Source of the DNA: Allokutzneria sp. NRRL B-24872
GTDB lineage: Bacteria > Actinomycetota > Actinomycetes > Mycobacteriales > Pseudonocardiaceae
Direction: 5' to 3'
NCBI RefSeq assembly: GCF_002155965.1
Contig: NZ_MUMH01000018.1
Location: forward strand, 1 to 64,000
Length of the DNA stretch: 64,000 nt
Below are positions 34,205 to 42,378 of this stretch, one piece after another. The stretch's first letter is position 1, and the number at the start of each line of letters is the position of its first letter. The notes beneath the pieces are model-generated. The model worked only from the letters and a program-made list of their open reading frames with translations, had not been told where the DNA came from and did not search any database. The position numbers and the translations under genes are program-made.

Positions 34205-35575
34205 GTGGAGTACGCCGAACACATTGTCGACCTCGTGGGCAACACCCCGCTGGTCAAGCTGAACTCCCTGGCCGAGGGGCTGGCACCAACCGTGCTGGCC
34301 AAGGTCGAGTACTTCAACCCCGGCGGCAGCGTGAAGGACCGCATCGCGCTGCGCATGGTCGAGGCGGCGGAGCGCTCCGGTGAGCTGCTGCCCGGCGGCA
34401 CCATCGTCGAGCCCACCTCCGGCAACACCGGTGTCGGCCTCGCGCTCGTCGCCCAGCGCAAGGGCTACAAGTGCGTCTTCGTCTGCCCGGACAAGGTCAG
34501 CGAGGACAAGCGCAACGTCCTGAAGGCCTACGGCGCCGAGGTCGTGGTCTGCCCGACCGCCGTCGCGCCGGAGCACCCGGACTCCTACTACAACGTCTCC
34601 GACCGCCTGGTCAGCGAGATCCCCGGCGCCTGGAAGCCCAACCAGTACGCCAACCCGCAGAACCCCGAGAGCCACTACCACTCCACCGGCCCGGAGCTGT
34701 GGAAGCAGACGCAGGGGCGGATCACCCACTTCGTCGCGGGCATCGGCACCGGCGGCACCATCTCCGGGACCGGCCGCTACCTCAAGGAGATCTCCGGCGG
34801 GCAGGTCCAGATCATCGGCGCCGACCCGGAGGGCTCGGTCTACTCCGGCGGCTCCGGGCGCCCGTACCTGGTCGAGGGCGTCGGCGAGGACTTCTGGCCG
34901 ACCACCTACGACCGCGAGATCTGCGACGAGATCGTGGCGATCTCCGACGGCGACTCCTTCGACGTGACCCGCCGCCTCGCCCGCGAGGAGGGCCTGCTCG
35001 TCGGCGGTTCCTGCGGGATGGCCGCCGCGGCGGCGCTGCGGGTGGCCGCCAAGCTCGGCCCGGACGCCGTGGTCGTCGTGCTGCTGCCGGACGGCGGGCG
35101 CGGCTACCTGTCCAAGGTCTTCAACGACTCGTGGATGTCCTCCTACGGCTTCCTCCCGCCGGACCAGAACAGCCACACCGTCGGGGATGTGTTGCGCCGC
35201 AAGGACGGCACGCTTCCCGAGCTCGTGCACGCCCACCCCAACGAGACCGTCGCCGACGCCATCGCGGTGCTGAGGGAGTTCGGTGTCTCCCAGATGCCCG
35301 TGGTGAACGCCGAACCGCCCATCATGGCGGCCGAGGTCTCCGGAGCGCTCAACGAGCGCGATCTGCTCGACGCGCTGTTCACCGGGAACGCCCAGCTGAC
35401 CGACCGCGTCGAACAGCACATGTCCCCGCCGCTGCCGACCATCGGCGCCGGTGAGGCCATCAGCACCGCGATGAAGGCGCTGTCCGATGCGGACGGCGCG
35501 ATGGTGCTGGAGGATGGCAAACCGGCAGGCGTGGTGACCCGGCAGGACGTGCTGGGTTTCCTTGCAGGCCGTTGA
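34205..35575 (+). CDS. cbs: Cystathionine beta-synthase
   Basis: 456 residues from the GTG at 34205 (GAGAGGGAA upstream). PLP fold type II: Lys44 in G-G-S-V-K-D-R, the phosphate loop S-G-N-T-G, and a G-I-G-T-G-G-T-I-S-G loop near 178. Two C-terminal CBS modules (about 340-455) form the regulatory domain. It condenses homocysteine with serine to cystathionine. With the cystathionine gamma-synthase gene downstream, it forms a transsulphuration group also seen in mycobacteria (Rv1077, Rv1079). No N-terminal heme domain. Confidence 0.92.
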   Translation: MEYAEHIVDLVGNTPLVKLNSLAEGLAPTVLAKVEYFNPGGSVKDRIALRMVEAAERSGELLPGGTIVEPTSGNTGVGLALVAQRKGYKCVFVCPDKVSEDKRNVLKAYGAEVVVCPTAVAPEHPDSYYNVSDRLVSEIPGAWKPNQYANPQNPESHYHSTGPELWKQTQGRITHFVAGIGTGGTISGTGRYLKEISGGQVQIIGADPEGSVYSGGSGRPYLVEGVGEDFWPTTYDREICDEIVAISDGDSFDVTRRLAREEGLLVGGSCGMAAAAALRVAAKLGPDAVVVVLLPDGGRGYLSKVFNDSWMSSYGFLPPDQNSHTVGDVLRRKDGTLPELVHAHPNETVADAIAVLREFGVSQMPVVNAEPPIMAAEVSGALNERDLLDALFTGNAQLTDRVEQHMSPPLPTIGAGEAISTAMKALSDADGAMVLEDGKPAGVVTRQDVLGFLAGR

Positions 35576-35686
35576 CCTTGAAGATCGACACAACGACCAC
35601 GGCCACTGCGCCTCTGGTCCGTTCGGAGCATCCGCTAGCGTTGCCGCACACGGACTTACCGGCCAGGCCAAGGGGGTAGGAACCCG

Positions 35687-36895
35687 ATGACCGCTCCTCA
35701 GCCGCCCAACAACCAGAACCAGGGCGGCCAGCAGGCACCAGGCGAGAACAACGAGGACAAGGGAGGGGCCGTGGCGGAACAGCCGACACCGTCCTCGGCG
35801 GGAGATCTCCCGACGACAACGCATGGCGCCGGCCAGGAGGGCGCGCAGGGGATCAGCTCCGCGCTCGGCGGTTCCGGCGACTCGGCCGACGCGACCCAGG
35901 TCGTCGCGCCGTCCACCCCGCAGGCGGCCCCGGGGGCCGCTGACGCAACTCAGGTCGTCGGAGGTGGTGCCCCCGTGCAGCAGCCACAGCAGCCACAGCA
36001 GCCCTACGGCCAGCAGCAGCCGCAGTGGGGTGCCCAGCAGCCGCAGCAGCAGTGGGGCCAGCAGCCCCCGCAGCAGCCCGGTACCCCCTCCGGTGGCTTC
36101 CAGCAGCCCGCGTGGGGCGCCCAGCAGCAGCCCGGCGCGCAGCCGCAGGGCCAGTGGGGCCAGCAGCAGCCGCAGGGCCAGTGGGGCCAGCCCCAGCAGC
36201 AGTGGGGTCAGCAGCAGGGCGGCGGCGCTCCGCCGATGCTGCTGATCGCGATGTGGGCCAGCATCGGTATCGGTGGTCTGTTCACGATCCTCGGCATCGT
36301 CGGGCTGATCAACAGCATCGAGGCGTTCTCGTACCTGAGCAAGGCGCAGAGCTCGCTCAGTGAGCTGTCGCGCCAGTTCGGCGGGCGCATTCCCACCCCG
36401 TCGGCCGGTCCCGGCTCCGGCACGCTCGTCTTCGCGCTGATCCTCGGGATCGTGATCCTGGTCGGCTCCGCCGCCACGGCCGCCTGCGGCTGGTTCGCCG
36501 GGCAGCAGGGCAAGGAATGGGCCCGGCTCGGCGCTGGCGTGAGCGCGGGTGCCGTCGCGCTCTCCGGCCTGATCACCATGATCGCCGTCGGCGCCGGTGC
36601 GACGTCGATCTTCGCGATGCTGCTCTTCGCCGGTCTCGCCGTGCTGTGGTTCCTGCCGATGACCGTGGCCGAGGTTCGCGCCAAGGCCGGGATGCAGCCC
36701 GCGCAGGCGGGTGGCTGGGGCCAGCAGCAGGGCCAGTGGGGCCAGCAGCAGCCCCAGCAGGGCCAGTGGGGCCAGCAGGCCCAGCCGCAGCAGGGGCAGT
36801 GGGGCCAGCAGGCTCCGCAGCAGCCCCAGCAGCAGTGGGGTCAGCAGCAGCCCGGCCAGCCGGGTCAGCAGCAGGGGTGGCCGGGCCAGCAGTAG
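35687..36895 (+). CDS. Pra-like membrane protein with Gln/Trp-Gly-Gln repeats
   Basis: 402 residues. Residues 1-180 are disordered: acidic/polar, then Gln-rich with repeated Q-W-G-Q-Q motifs. Four hydrophobic helices follow (about 183-325), then a second run of Q-W-G-Q-Q repeats to the C-terminus. Both repeat arms are predicted cytoplasmic. Position between cbs and metB matches M. tuberculosis pra (Rv1078, proline-rich antigen homologue). Function unknown; low-complexity arms of this kind may self-associate. A partial decayed copy lies just downstream (36966-37299). Confidence 0.8.
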   Translation: MTAPQPPNNQNQGGQQAPGENNEDKGGAVAEQPTPSSAGDLPTTTHGAGQEGAQGISSALGGSGDSADATQVVAPSTPQAAPGAADATQVVGGGAPVQQPQQPQQPYGQQQPQWGAQQPQQQWGQQPPQQPGTPSGGFQQPAWGAQQQPGAQPQGQWGQQQPQGQWGQPQQQWGQQQGGGAPPMLLIAMWASIGIGGLFTILGIVGLINSIEAFSYLSKAQSSLSELSRQFGGRIPTPSAGPGSGTLVFALILGIVILVGSAATAACGWFAGQQGKEWARLGAGVSAGAVALSGLITMIAVGAGATSIFAMLLFAGLAVLWFLPMTVAEVRAKAGMQPAQAGGWGQQQGQWGQQQPQQGQWGQQAQPQQGQWGQQAPQQPQQQWGQQQPGQPGQQQGWPGQQ

Positions 36896-36925
36896 GCCCA
36901 GCCGCTCGAACTGAGTCGTTCCACC

Positions 36926-36960
36926 GCGCCAGCCCCCGGCACACCGCCGGGGGCTGGCGC
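36926..36960 (+). terminator. Terminator after the Pra-like gene
   Basis: 15-bp perfect stem (36926-36940 with 36946-36960), loop ACACC, followed by CGTTT. Confidence 0.85.
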
Positions 36961-36965
36961 CGTTT

Positions 36966-37299
36966 CCGCGGCCCCAGCAGTGGGGCCCGCCGCCGCGGCG
37001 ACCGAGTTCGTCGGGGCTGACGTTCGCGAGGGTCAGCAGCCTCATTCTGTCCGGTCTGAACATCGGGTGTCACTCGCGCTGCGTTCGCGAGCTGCGTGTG
37101 CAGTGACGCAGAGCGGGCGCGTGTCGGTGCCGGGATCTCGTCTGTCGCGATCGTTCTGTCACCGGGCATGCTCTTCGCCGCCGTGGTCGCAGTGGTCTGG
37201 TTCCTCTCGGACACGCGCGCCGCGGTTCGCTCGCGCATCCGGCAGGCGGGCCCGCCGCGGCAACAGTTCCAGCAGCAGTGGGGGCCGCCTCGAGGATGA
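36966..37299 (+). pseudogene. Decayed partial copy of the Pra-like gene
   Basis: One frame near 36972 reads P-Q-Q-W-G-P-P-P, like the Gln-rich arm; from about 37096 another frame reads A-R-V-G-A-G-I-S and then M-L-F-A-A-V-V-A-V-V-W-F-L ending in Q-Q-F-Q-Q-Q-W-G, collinear with the third and fourth helices and C-terminal arm of the intact upstream protein. Helices 1-2 are mostly missing and the frames do not join. A tandem duplicate that has lost its middle and reading frame is the best explanation. Confidence 0.6.
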
Positions 37300-37368
37300 T
37301 CTGGTCAGTAGGTCCGATCAGGTCAGTGCCGTTCGTCTCGACGGGTGGACCGTGTGGCGCACATCGGC

Positions 37369-37397
37369 TTCGACGGGGTCAGCGGAGTGCGTAGTCT
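37369..37397 (+). promoter_or_regulatory. Promoter of metB, probably leaderless
   Basis: TTCGAC at 37369-37374 and TAGTCT at 37392-37397 with 17-bp spacing. The ATG is 6 nt past the -10, so transcription should start at or next to the start codon; no ribosome binding site is present. Confidence 0.5.
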
Positions 37398-37403
37398 CAT
37401 CTC

Positions 37404-38543
37404 ATGAGTGACGGCTTCGCGACCAGGGCTATCCACGCCGGACAGGAACCCGACCCGAACACGGGGTCGGTCATCGTGCCCATCCACGCCACCTCGACCT
37501 ACGCCCAGGACGGCGTCGGCGGGCTGCGCCAGGGCTACGAGTACTCCCGGACCGGCAACCCGACGCGGACGGCGCTGGAGACCTGCCTCGCCGCGTTGGA
37601 GAGCGGCAAGCACGGCAGGGCGTTCGCCTCCGGCATGTCGGCCTCCGACGTGGCGCTGCGCTCGCTCTGCCGTCCCGGGGACCACCTCGTCATCCCGAAC
37701 GACGCCTACGGCGGCACGTTCCGGCTGATCGACAAGGTGCTCTCGCAGTGGGGCATCGAGCACACGCCCGTCCCACTGTCCGATGTGGACGCGGTGCGCG
37801 CGGCGATCCGGCCCAACACCAAGGTCGTCTGGGTCGAGACGCCGACCAACCCGCTGCTGAACATCGCCGACATCGCCGCGCTCGCCCAGGTGGCGCACGG
37901 CGCTGACGCGAAACTGGTGGTGGACAACACCTTCGCGTCCCCGTACCTGCAGAACCCGTTGGAGCTGGGCGCCGACGTGGTGCTGCACTCCACGACCAAG
38001 TACGTCGGCGGCCACTCCGACGTGGTCGGCGGCGCGCTGGTGACCAACAGCGACGAGCTGGCCGAGCAGTTCGCGTTCCTGCAGAACGGCGGCGGCGCGG
38101 TGCCCGGCCCGTTCGACGCGTGGCTGACGCTGCGCGGGGTGAAGACCCTGGCGCTGCGCATGGAGAAGCACAGTGACAACGCCGAGCGCGTCGTCGACAT
38201 GCTGACCAGGCACGCGAAGGTGACGAAGGTCTTCTACCCCGGCCTGCCGGAGCACCCGGGGCACGAGGTCGCGGCGAAGCAGATGCGGCGCTTCGGCGGC
38301 ATGATCTCCTTCACCGTCGCCGGCGGTGAGCAGGAGGCGATGGACATCTGCTCGCGCACCAGGCTGTTCACGCTCGCGGAGTCCCTCGGCGGCGTCGAGT
38401 CGCTGATCGAGCACCCGGGCCGGATGACGCACGCGAGCACCGCGGGCTCCCTGCTCCAGGTCCCCGCCGACCTGGTCCGCGTCTCCGTCGGCATCGAGGA
38501 CGGCGACGACCTGGTCGAGGACCTGCGCGCCGCGCTGGGCTGA
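37404..38543 (+). CDS. metB: Cystathionine gamma-synthase (or gamma-lyase)
   Basis: 379 residues. PLP-dependent Cys/Met metabolism fold type I: Lys199 in H-S-T-T-K-Y-V-G-G binds PLP; Y-E-Y-S-R-T-G-N-P-T near 45 and the S-L-G-G-V-E-S-L-I motif near 330 are conserved. The family includes cystathionine gamma-synthase and gamma-lyase, which cannot be separated by motif alone; the mycobacterial equivalent is named metB, and with cbs nearby reverse transsulphuration to cysteine is plausible. Followed by a very strong terminator. Confidence 0.9.
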   Translation: MSDGFATRAIHAGQEPDPNTGSVIVPIHATSTYAQDGVGGLRQGYEYSRTGNPTRTALETCLAALESGKHGRAFASGMSASDVALRSLCRPGDHLVIPNDAYGGTFRLIDKVLSQWGIEHTPVPLSDVDAVRAAIRPNTKVVWVETPTNPLLNIADIAALAQVAHGADAKLVVDNTFASPYLQNPLELGADVVLHSTTKYVGGHSDVVGGALVTNSDELAEQFAFLQNGGGAVPGPFDAWLTLRGVKTLALRMEKHSDNAERVVDMLTRHAKVTKVFYPGLPEHPGHEVAAKQMRRFGGMISFTVAGGEQEAMDICSRTRLFTLAESLGGVESLIEHPGRMTHASTAGSLLQVPADLVRVSVGIEDGDDLVEDLRAALG

Positions 38544-38555
38544 TCTGAGCTGACA

Positions 38556-38599
38556 ACGACGAAGGGCGCCCACCGCGATCGGTGGGCGCCCTTCGTCGT
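38556..38599. terminator. Strong bidirectional terminator
   Basis: 19-bp perfect stem (38556-38574 with 38581-38599), 6-nt loop, between metB and the convergent small gene at 38607. Confidence 0.92.
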
Positions 38600-38606
38600 G
38601 CGTGCG

Positions 38607-38870
38607 TCAGGGGCGGATCTTGCCGGGCGTGTGCTTGCCCTCGGCCTGCTCGGAGCCCGCGTTCTTCGGCTGCTGCGGACCCACCGGCAGATCGCCGTGT
38701 TCCACGCAGCCGCCGACGAGTTCCAGCACCGAACCGCGCTGGACGATCTCCCCCTGATCGGCGCAGCCCGTCTGCACGACGGTGTACACCGCGGTGAACG
38801 TCAGCGCTCCCGCCGCGGCCAGCGCCGCGATCAGGGAGAGCGCCCCACCGCTGCGCGTCATGTGGGCCAT
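38607..38870 (-). CDS. Small membrane-anchored or secreted protein
   Basis: 87 residues from the ATG at 38870 (GGAGCG upstream). One hydrophobic helix (8-30) then a polar part with two cysteines (36 and 54) that may form a disulfide, and a Gln/Lys-rich end. Probably exported or anchored with the C-terminus outside. No family recognised. Lies between metB and ilvA on the opposite strand. Confidence 0.65.
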   Translation of the reverse strand: MAHMTRSGGALSLIAALAAAGALTFTAVYTVVQTGCADQGEIVQRGSVLELVGGCVEHGDLPVGPQQPKNAGSEQAEGKHTPGKIRP

Positions 38871-38976
38871 CTGCTCGCTCCAGGGTCTTCTCGGCCACGA
38901 TCGGGCCTGCGGATCAGGGTACCCGCCCCGCCGAGCCGTGTCCCGGAGTGCCGAAGGCCTGGCAGGATCTCCCGGC

Positions 38977-40188
38977 ATGGAGCTGGTCAGTCTCGACCGC
39001 ATCCACGCGGCGCGGAAGTTGCTGGCGGGCGTGGTTCGGCACACCCCGCTTGAGCTCTCCGGCGTGCTGGAGCGGCTGCACGGAACGCCGGTGTACCTCA
39101 AGTGCGAGAACCTCCAGCGCACCGGCTCGTTCAAGCTCAGGGGCGCCTACGTGCGCATTCACGGGCTCTCCGAGGAGCAGCGCGCGAAGGGGGTGGTCGC
39201 GGCCAGCGCGGGCAACCACGCGCAGGGCGTCGCGCTCGCGGCGTCGCTGCTCGGCTGCCAGGCGACCGTCTACATGCCGACCGGGGCGCCGCTGCCCAAG
39301 CTCGCCGCGACGCGCTCGTACGGCGCCGAGGTGCACCTGCACGGCGCGACCGTGGACGAGGCGCTGCACGAGGCGAAGCTGTTCGCGGAGAAGACCGGCG
39401 CCGAGTTCATCCACCCCTTCGACCACACCGACGTGATCGCCGGGCAGGGCACCATCGGGCTGGAGATCCTGGAGCAGCTGCCCGAGGTCCGGACGATCCT
39501 CGTCGGCTGCGGCGGCGGTGGCCTCGTCGGCGGGGTGGCCGCGGCGGTGAAGGCGATCAAGCCGGACTGCCGGGTGATCGGCGTGCAGGCGGAGCAGGCG
39601 GCGACCTGGCCGCCGTCGCTGGCCCACGGCTCCCCGCTGAAGCTGCCGGAGATGCACACCATCGCCGACGGCATCGCGGTCGGCATCCCCGGCGAGGTGA
39701 CCTTCGCGCACGTGTCCGAGCTGGTCGACGACATCCTCACGGTCAGCGAGGAGTCCCTGTCGCGGGCGCTGCTGATGTGCCTGGAGCGCCAGAAGCTCGT
39801 CGTCGAGCCTGCCGGTGCGGCGGCGATGGCGGCCGTGCTCGACCACCCGGGGCGCTTCCCCGGCCCGGTCGCCGTGGTCCTCTCCGGCGGCAACGTCGAC
39901 CCGTTGCTGCTGCTGCACGTCATCCAGCACGGCCTGAACGCGGCGGGCCGGTACCTGTCGCTGCGCGTGCGCGTGCCCGACAAGCCCGGCTCGCTCGGCG
40001 CGCTGCTGACCAGGATCGGCGCGCTCGGCGCCAACGTGCTCGACGTCGAGCACACGCGCGTCTCCGGGGCGCTGGCCCTCGGCGAGGTCGTCGTGGCGCT
40101 GAACCTGGAGACCCGCGGCGCCGAGCACTGCCAGCAGGTCGTGACCACGCTCCGCCAGGTCGGCTACACCGTCTCCCGCCAACTCTGA
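38977..40188 (+). CDS. ilvA: Threonine ammonia-lyase (one ACT domain)
   Basis: 403 residues from the ATG at 38977. PLP Lys53 in G-S-F-K-L-R-G-A, S-A-G-N-H-A-Q-G near 80 and the G-G-G-G-L phosphate loop near 180. A single C-terminal ACT domain (about 328-400), shorter than the two ACT-like units of E. coli IlvA. Deaminates threonine to 2-oxobutanoate, the first step of isoleucine synthesis or of threonine breakdown. Last gene before the accessory segment. Confidence 0.9.
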   Translation: MELVSLDRIHAARKLLAGVVRHTPLELSGVLERLHGTPVYLKCENLQRTGSFKLRGAYVRIHGLSEEQRAKGVVAASAGNHAQGVALAASLLGCQATVYMPTGAPLPKLAATRSYGAEVHLHGATVDEALHEAKLFAEKTGAEFIHPFDHTDVIAGQGTIGLEILEQLPEVRTILVGCGGGGLVGGVAAAVKAIKPDCRVIGVQAEQAATWPPSLAHGSPLKLPEMHTIADGIAVGIPGEVTFAHVSELVDDILTVSEESLSRALLMCLERQKLVVEPAGAAAMAAVLDHPGRFPGPVAVVLSGGNVDPLLLLHVIQHGLNAAGRYLSLRVRVPDKPGSLGALLTRIGALGANVLDVEHTRVSGALALGEVVVALNLETRGAEHCQQVVTTLRQVGYTVSRQL

Positions 40189-40262
40189 CCACCGTCGTTC
40201 AAGCCCAAACGGGACTTTCGTGATCGGGCGTGGGGCGCGCCCATGGGCTTGAGCTGCGGTGA

Positions 40263-40292
40263 TTGACATACATGCGCGTGTGTATGTTAACT
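40263..40292 (+). promoter_or_regulatory. Promoter with overlapping 22-bp palindrome
   Basis: TTGACA (40263-40268) and TTAACT (40287-40292) with 18-bp spacing. Overlapping them is the inverted repeat ACATACA-N8-TGTATGT (40266-40287), a TetR- or MarR-like operator. It ends 13 nt before the MMPL start. No adjacent gene encodes such a regulator. Confidence 0.6.
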
Positions 40293-40299
40293 GTCGGGC

Positions 40300-42378
40300 A
40301 TGTCGAAGAGCCGTGCGCGCCTGATCGTGCTGCTGGCCGCCCTCGGGGTCGGCCTCGCCGCGTGGATCGGCGCGGACGTGGCCGGGCACCTCGCCAACGG
40401 CGGGTACGTGGCGACCTCCGAGGAGTCCGAGCGCGCGGAGCGGGTGCTGCGCGAGACCTTCGGCGTGCAGCGGCCGAACATGCTGCTGCACGTCACGGCG
40501 GCGGTCGACGAGCCCGCGGTCGGCCAAGCGGGGATCGAGTTGACCCGCCACCTCAAAGCCCTGCCCGGCGTGGTCTCGGCCCAGTCGTACTGGGACACGG
40601 GCGATCCTCGGCTCAGGGCGGCGAACGGCGGCTCGGCGATCGTGGCGCTGCGCCTCGGCGGCGACGAGAACGCGGCGCAGCGCACCGCGCGGCAGATCGT
40701 GCGGGACTTCACCGGGCGCCACGGCCCGCTGGCGATCGCGGCGACCGGGGAGGCTCCGGGCAACGCGGAAGCGCTCGACCAGGGCGACACGGACCTGGTG
40801 ACCGCCGAGCTGATCGCGGCCCCGGTGATCCTCCTGGTGCTGCTGTTGGTGTTCAGGACTCCGCTGGCCGCGTCGCTGCCGTTCGCGGTCGGAGTGGTCT
40901 CCGTGGTGTCGACGATGGCGGTGCTGCGCGTCGTCGCCGAGTTCACCGAGGTCTCCACCTTCGCGCTGAACATCACCACGCTGCTCGGCTTCGGCCTGGC
41001 GATCGACTACAGCCTCTTCGTCCTCGTCCGCCACCGGGAGGACGGCGACGTGCGCTCGGCCGCGCGGACGGTGCTGTTCTCGGCGCTCACCGTGGCCATC
41101 TCGGTGAGCGCGTTGCTGATCTTCCCGCTGTACTTCCTCAGCTCGCTGGCGATCGCGGCGATCCCGGTCGTCATGATCGCCGGGCTGACCTCGGTCACGG
41201 TTCTCCCGGCGCTCATCGTCCTCTGTGGACGGTGGTTGGAGCACGGCGACCTCTCGCGGTTCCTGCCGCGCTCGGCGAAGGGGCCGGTCTGGGGCAGGCT
41301 CGCCGAGCTGATCATGCGTCGGCCCCTGCGGTGGGCGGTGCCCGTCGTGCTCGGCCTGCTGGTGCTGGCGACTCCCTTCGGGCACGCGAAGTTCGGCCTC
41401 ACCGACGAGCGCATCCTGCCTCCGGACAGCCCGGTCCGGACCACTGCTGCCGCCATTGAGCGCGAGTTCGGCCAAGGCTCCTTCGACCCGCTGACCGCCG
41501 TGCTCGTCGGGGGTGCTGACCCGGCTCCGTACGCAGCGCTCGGCAGCGAGCATGAAGTGTCCAAAGTGGACATCGAATCGCGCGGCGGCGTGCACCGCGT
41601 CTCGATCGCCTTGTCCGTGCCCCCGTACTCCGCTGGGGGAGAACGTCTGGCGCGCAAGCTTTCCGAGATCCGCCCCGCCACGGGCGAAGTGCTCCGCACC
41701 GGCCCTTCAGTTGCCTTCGCGCACACGAAAGACGTGATCGCCGAGCGCGTGCCCTACGCGCTGGCGCTGATCTGCGCAGCGATGTTCGTGCTGCTGTTCC
41801 TGTTCACCGGCGGCCTGCTCGTAGCGGTGAAAGCGTTGGTGTTCGGCGCGTTGAGCCTCACTGCGAGCTTCGGCGCGATGGTCTTCGTCTTCCAGGACGG
41901 CCACCTCGCCTGGCTCGTTGGCGACTTCACGGCGACGGGCTACCTGGACGTGACCGTGCCGGTGCTGATGTTCTGCGTCGCCTTCGGGCTGTCCATGGAC
42001 TACGAGGTCTTCCTCCTCGCCCGGATTCGCGAGGAGTACGCGGCGACCGGCGACAACGAGCGCGCCGTCGTGGCCGGACTCGCGAGGACCGGCTCGGTGA
42101 TCAGTTCGGCCGCGCTGCTCATCGGAGTGGTGCTGCTCGCGTTGGTGACCTCGGAGATGTCCGTGCTCAAGCTCTTGGGGCTCGGTCTGTTCCTCGCGGT
42201 CTTCGTCGACGCGGTTCTCGTGCGGGGCGTGCTCGTCCCCGCCTTCATGAAGATCGCGGGCCGCGCCAACTGGTGGGCCCCACCCGTGCTCCGCCGGGTG
42301 CATTCCCGGCTCGGAATCAAGGAACCCAGTGAAGAAGTCCTCAGCGACCGCCGTCGCGTCGGTCGCGATCGCCACTGA
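40300..42378 (+). CDS. MMPL/RND-family transporter
   Basis: 692 residues, twelve predicted transmembrane helices in two halves, each with a large extracytoplasmic loop (about 40-165 and 370-470). Family blocks G-F-G-L-A-I-D-Y-S-L-F near 230 and F-G-L-S-M-D-Y-E-V-F-L-L-A-R-I-R-E-E near 562-580 carry the proton-relay Asp-Tyr pairs. Members export lipids, siderophores, or drugs using proton motive force. The palindrome in its promoter suggests drug- or metabolite-inducible control. Coupled to the following MFS gene (50-nt overlap). Confidence 0.9.
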   Translation: MSKSRARLIVLLAALGVGLAAWIGADVAGHLANGGYVATSEESERAERVLRETFGVQRPNMLLHVTAAVDEPAVGQAGIELTRHLKALPGVVSAQSYWDTGDPRLRAANGGSAIVALRLGGDENAAQRTARQIVRDFTGRHGPLAIAATGEAPGNAEALDQGDTDLVTAELIAAPVILLVLLLVFRTPLAASLPFAVGVVSVVSTMAVLRVVAEFTEVSTFALNITTLLGFGLAIDYSLFVLVRHREDGDVRSAARTVLFSALTVAISVSALLIFPLYFLSSLAIAAIPVVMIAGLTSVTVLPALIVLCGRWLEHGDLSRFLPRSAKGPVWGRLAELIMRRPLRWAVPVVLGLLVLATPFGHAKFGLTDERILPPDSPVRTTAAAIEREFGQGSFDPLTAVLVGGADPAPYAALGSEHEVSKVDIESRGGVHRVSIALSVPPYSAGGERLARKLSEIRPATGEVLRTGPSVAFAHTKDVIAERVPYALALICAAMFVLLFLFTGGLLVAVKALVFGALSLTASFGAMVFVFQDGHLAWLVGDFTATGYLDVTVPVLMFCVAFGLSMDYEVFLLARIREEYAATGDNERAVVAGLARTGSVISSAALLIGVVLLALVTSEMSVLKLLGLGLFLAVFVDAVLVRGVLVPAFMKIAGRANWWAPPVLRRVHSRLGIKEPSEEVLSDRRRVGRDRH

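Noticed and set aside
34037-37063. About 1000-codon open frame on the minus strand opposite cbs and the Pra-like gene
   Set aside because: Antisense shadow; low-complexity Leu/Gly repeats come from the Gln-rich repeats of the plus-strand gene.
40199-40252. TCAAGCCCA/TGGGCTTGA inverted repeat after ilvA as a terminator
   Set aside because: Only 9 bp with a 36-nt loop and no T run; too weak to call.
38914-41595. Very long open frame (about 890 codons) on the minus strand opposite ilvA and the MMPL gene
   Set aside because: Composition is Arg/His/Gln/Asp-rich as expected of an antisense frame in GC-rich DNA, and it has no domain signature; both plus-strand genes are clear.
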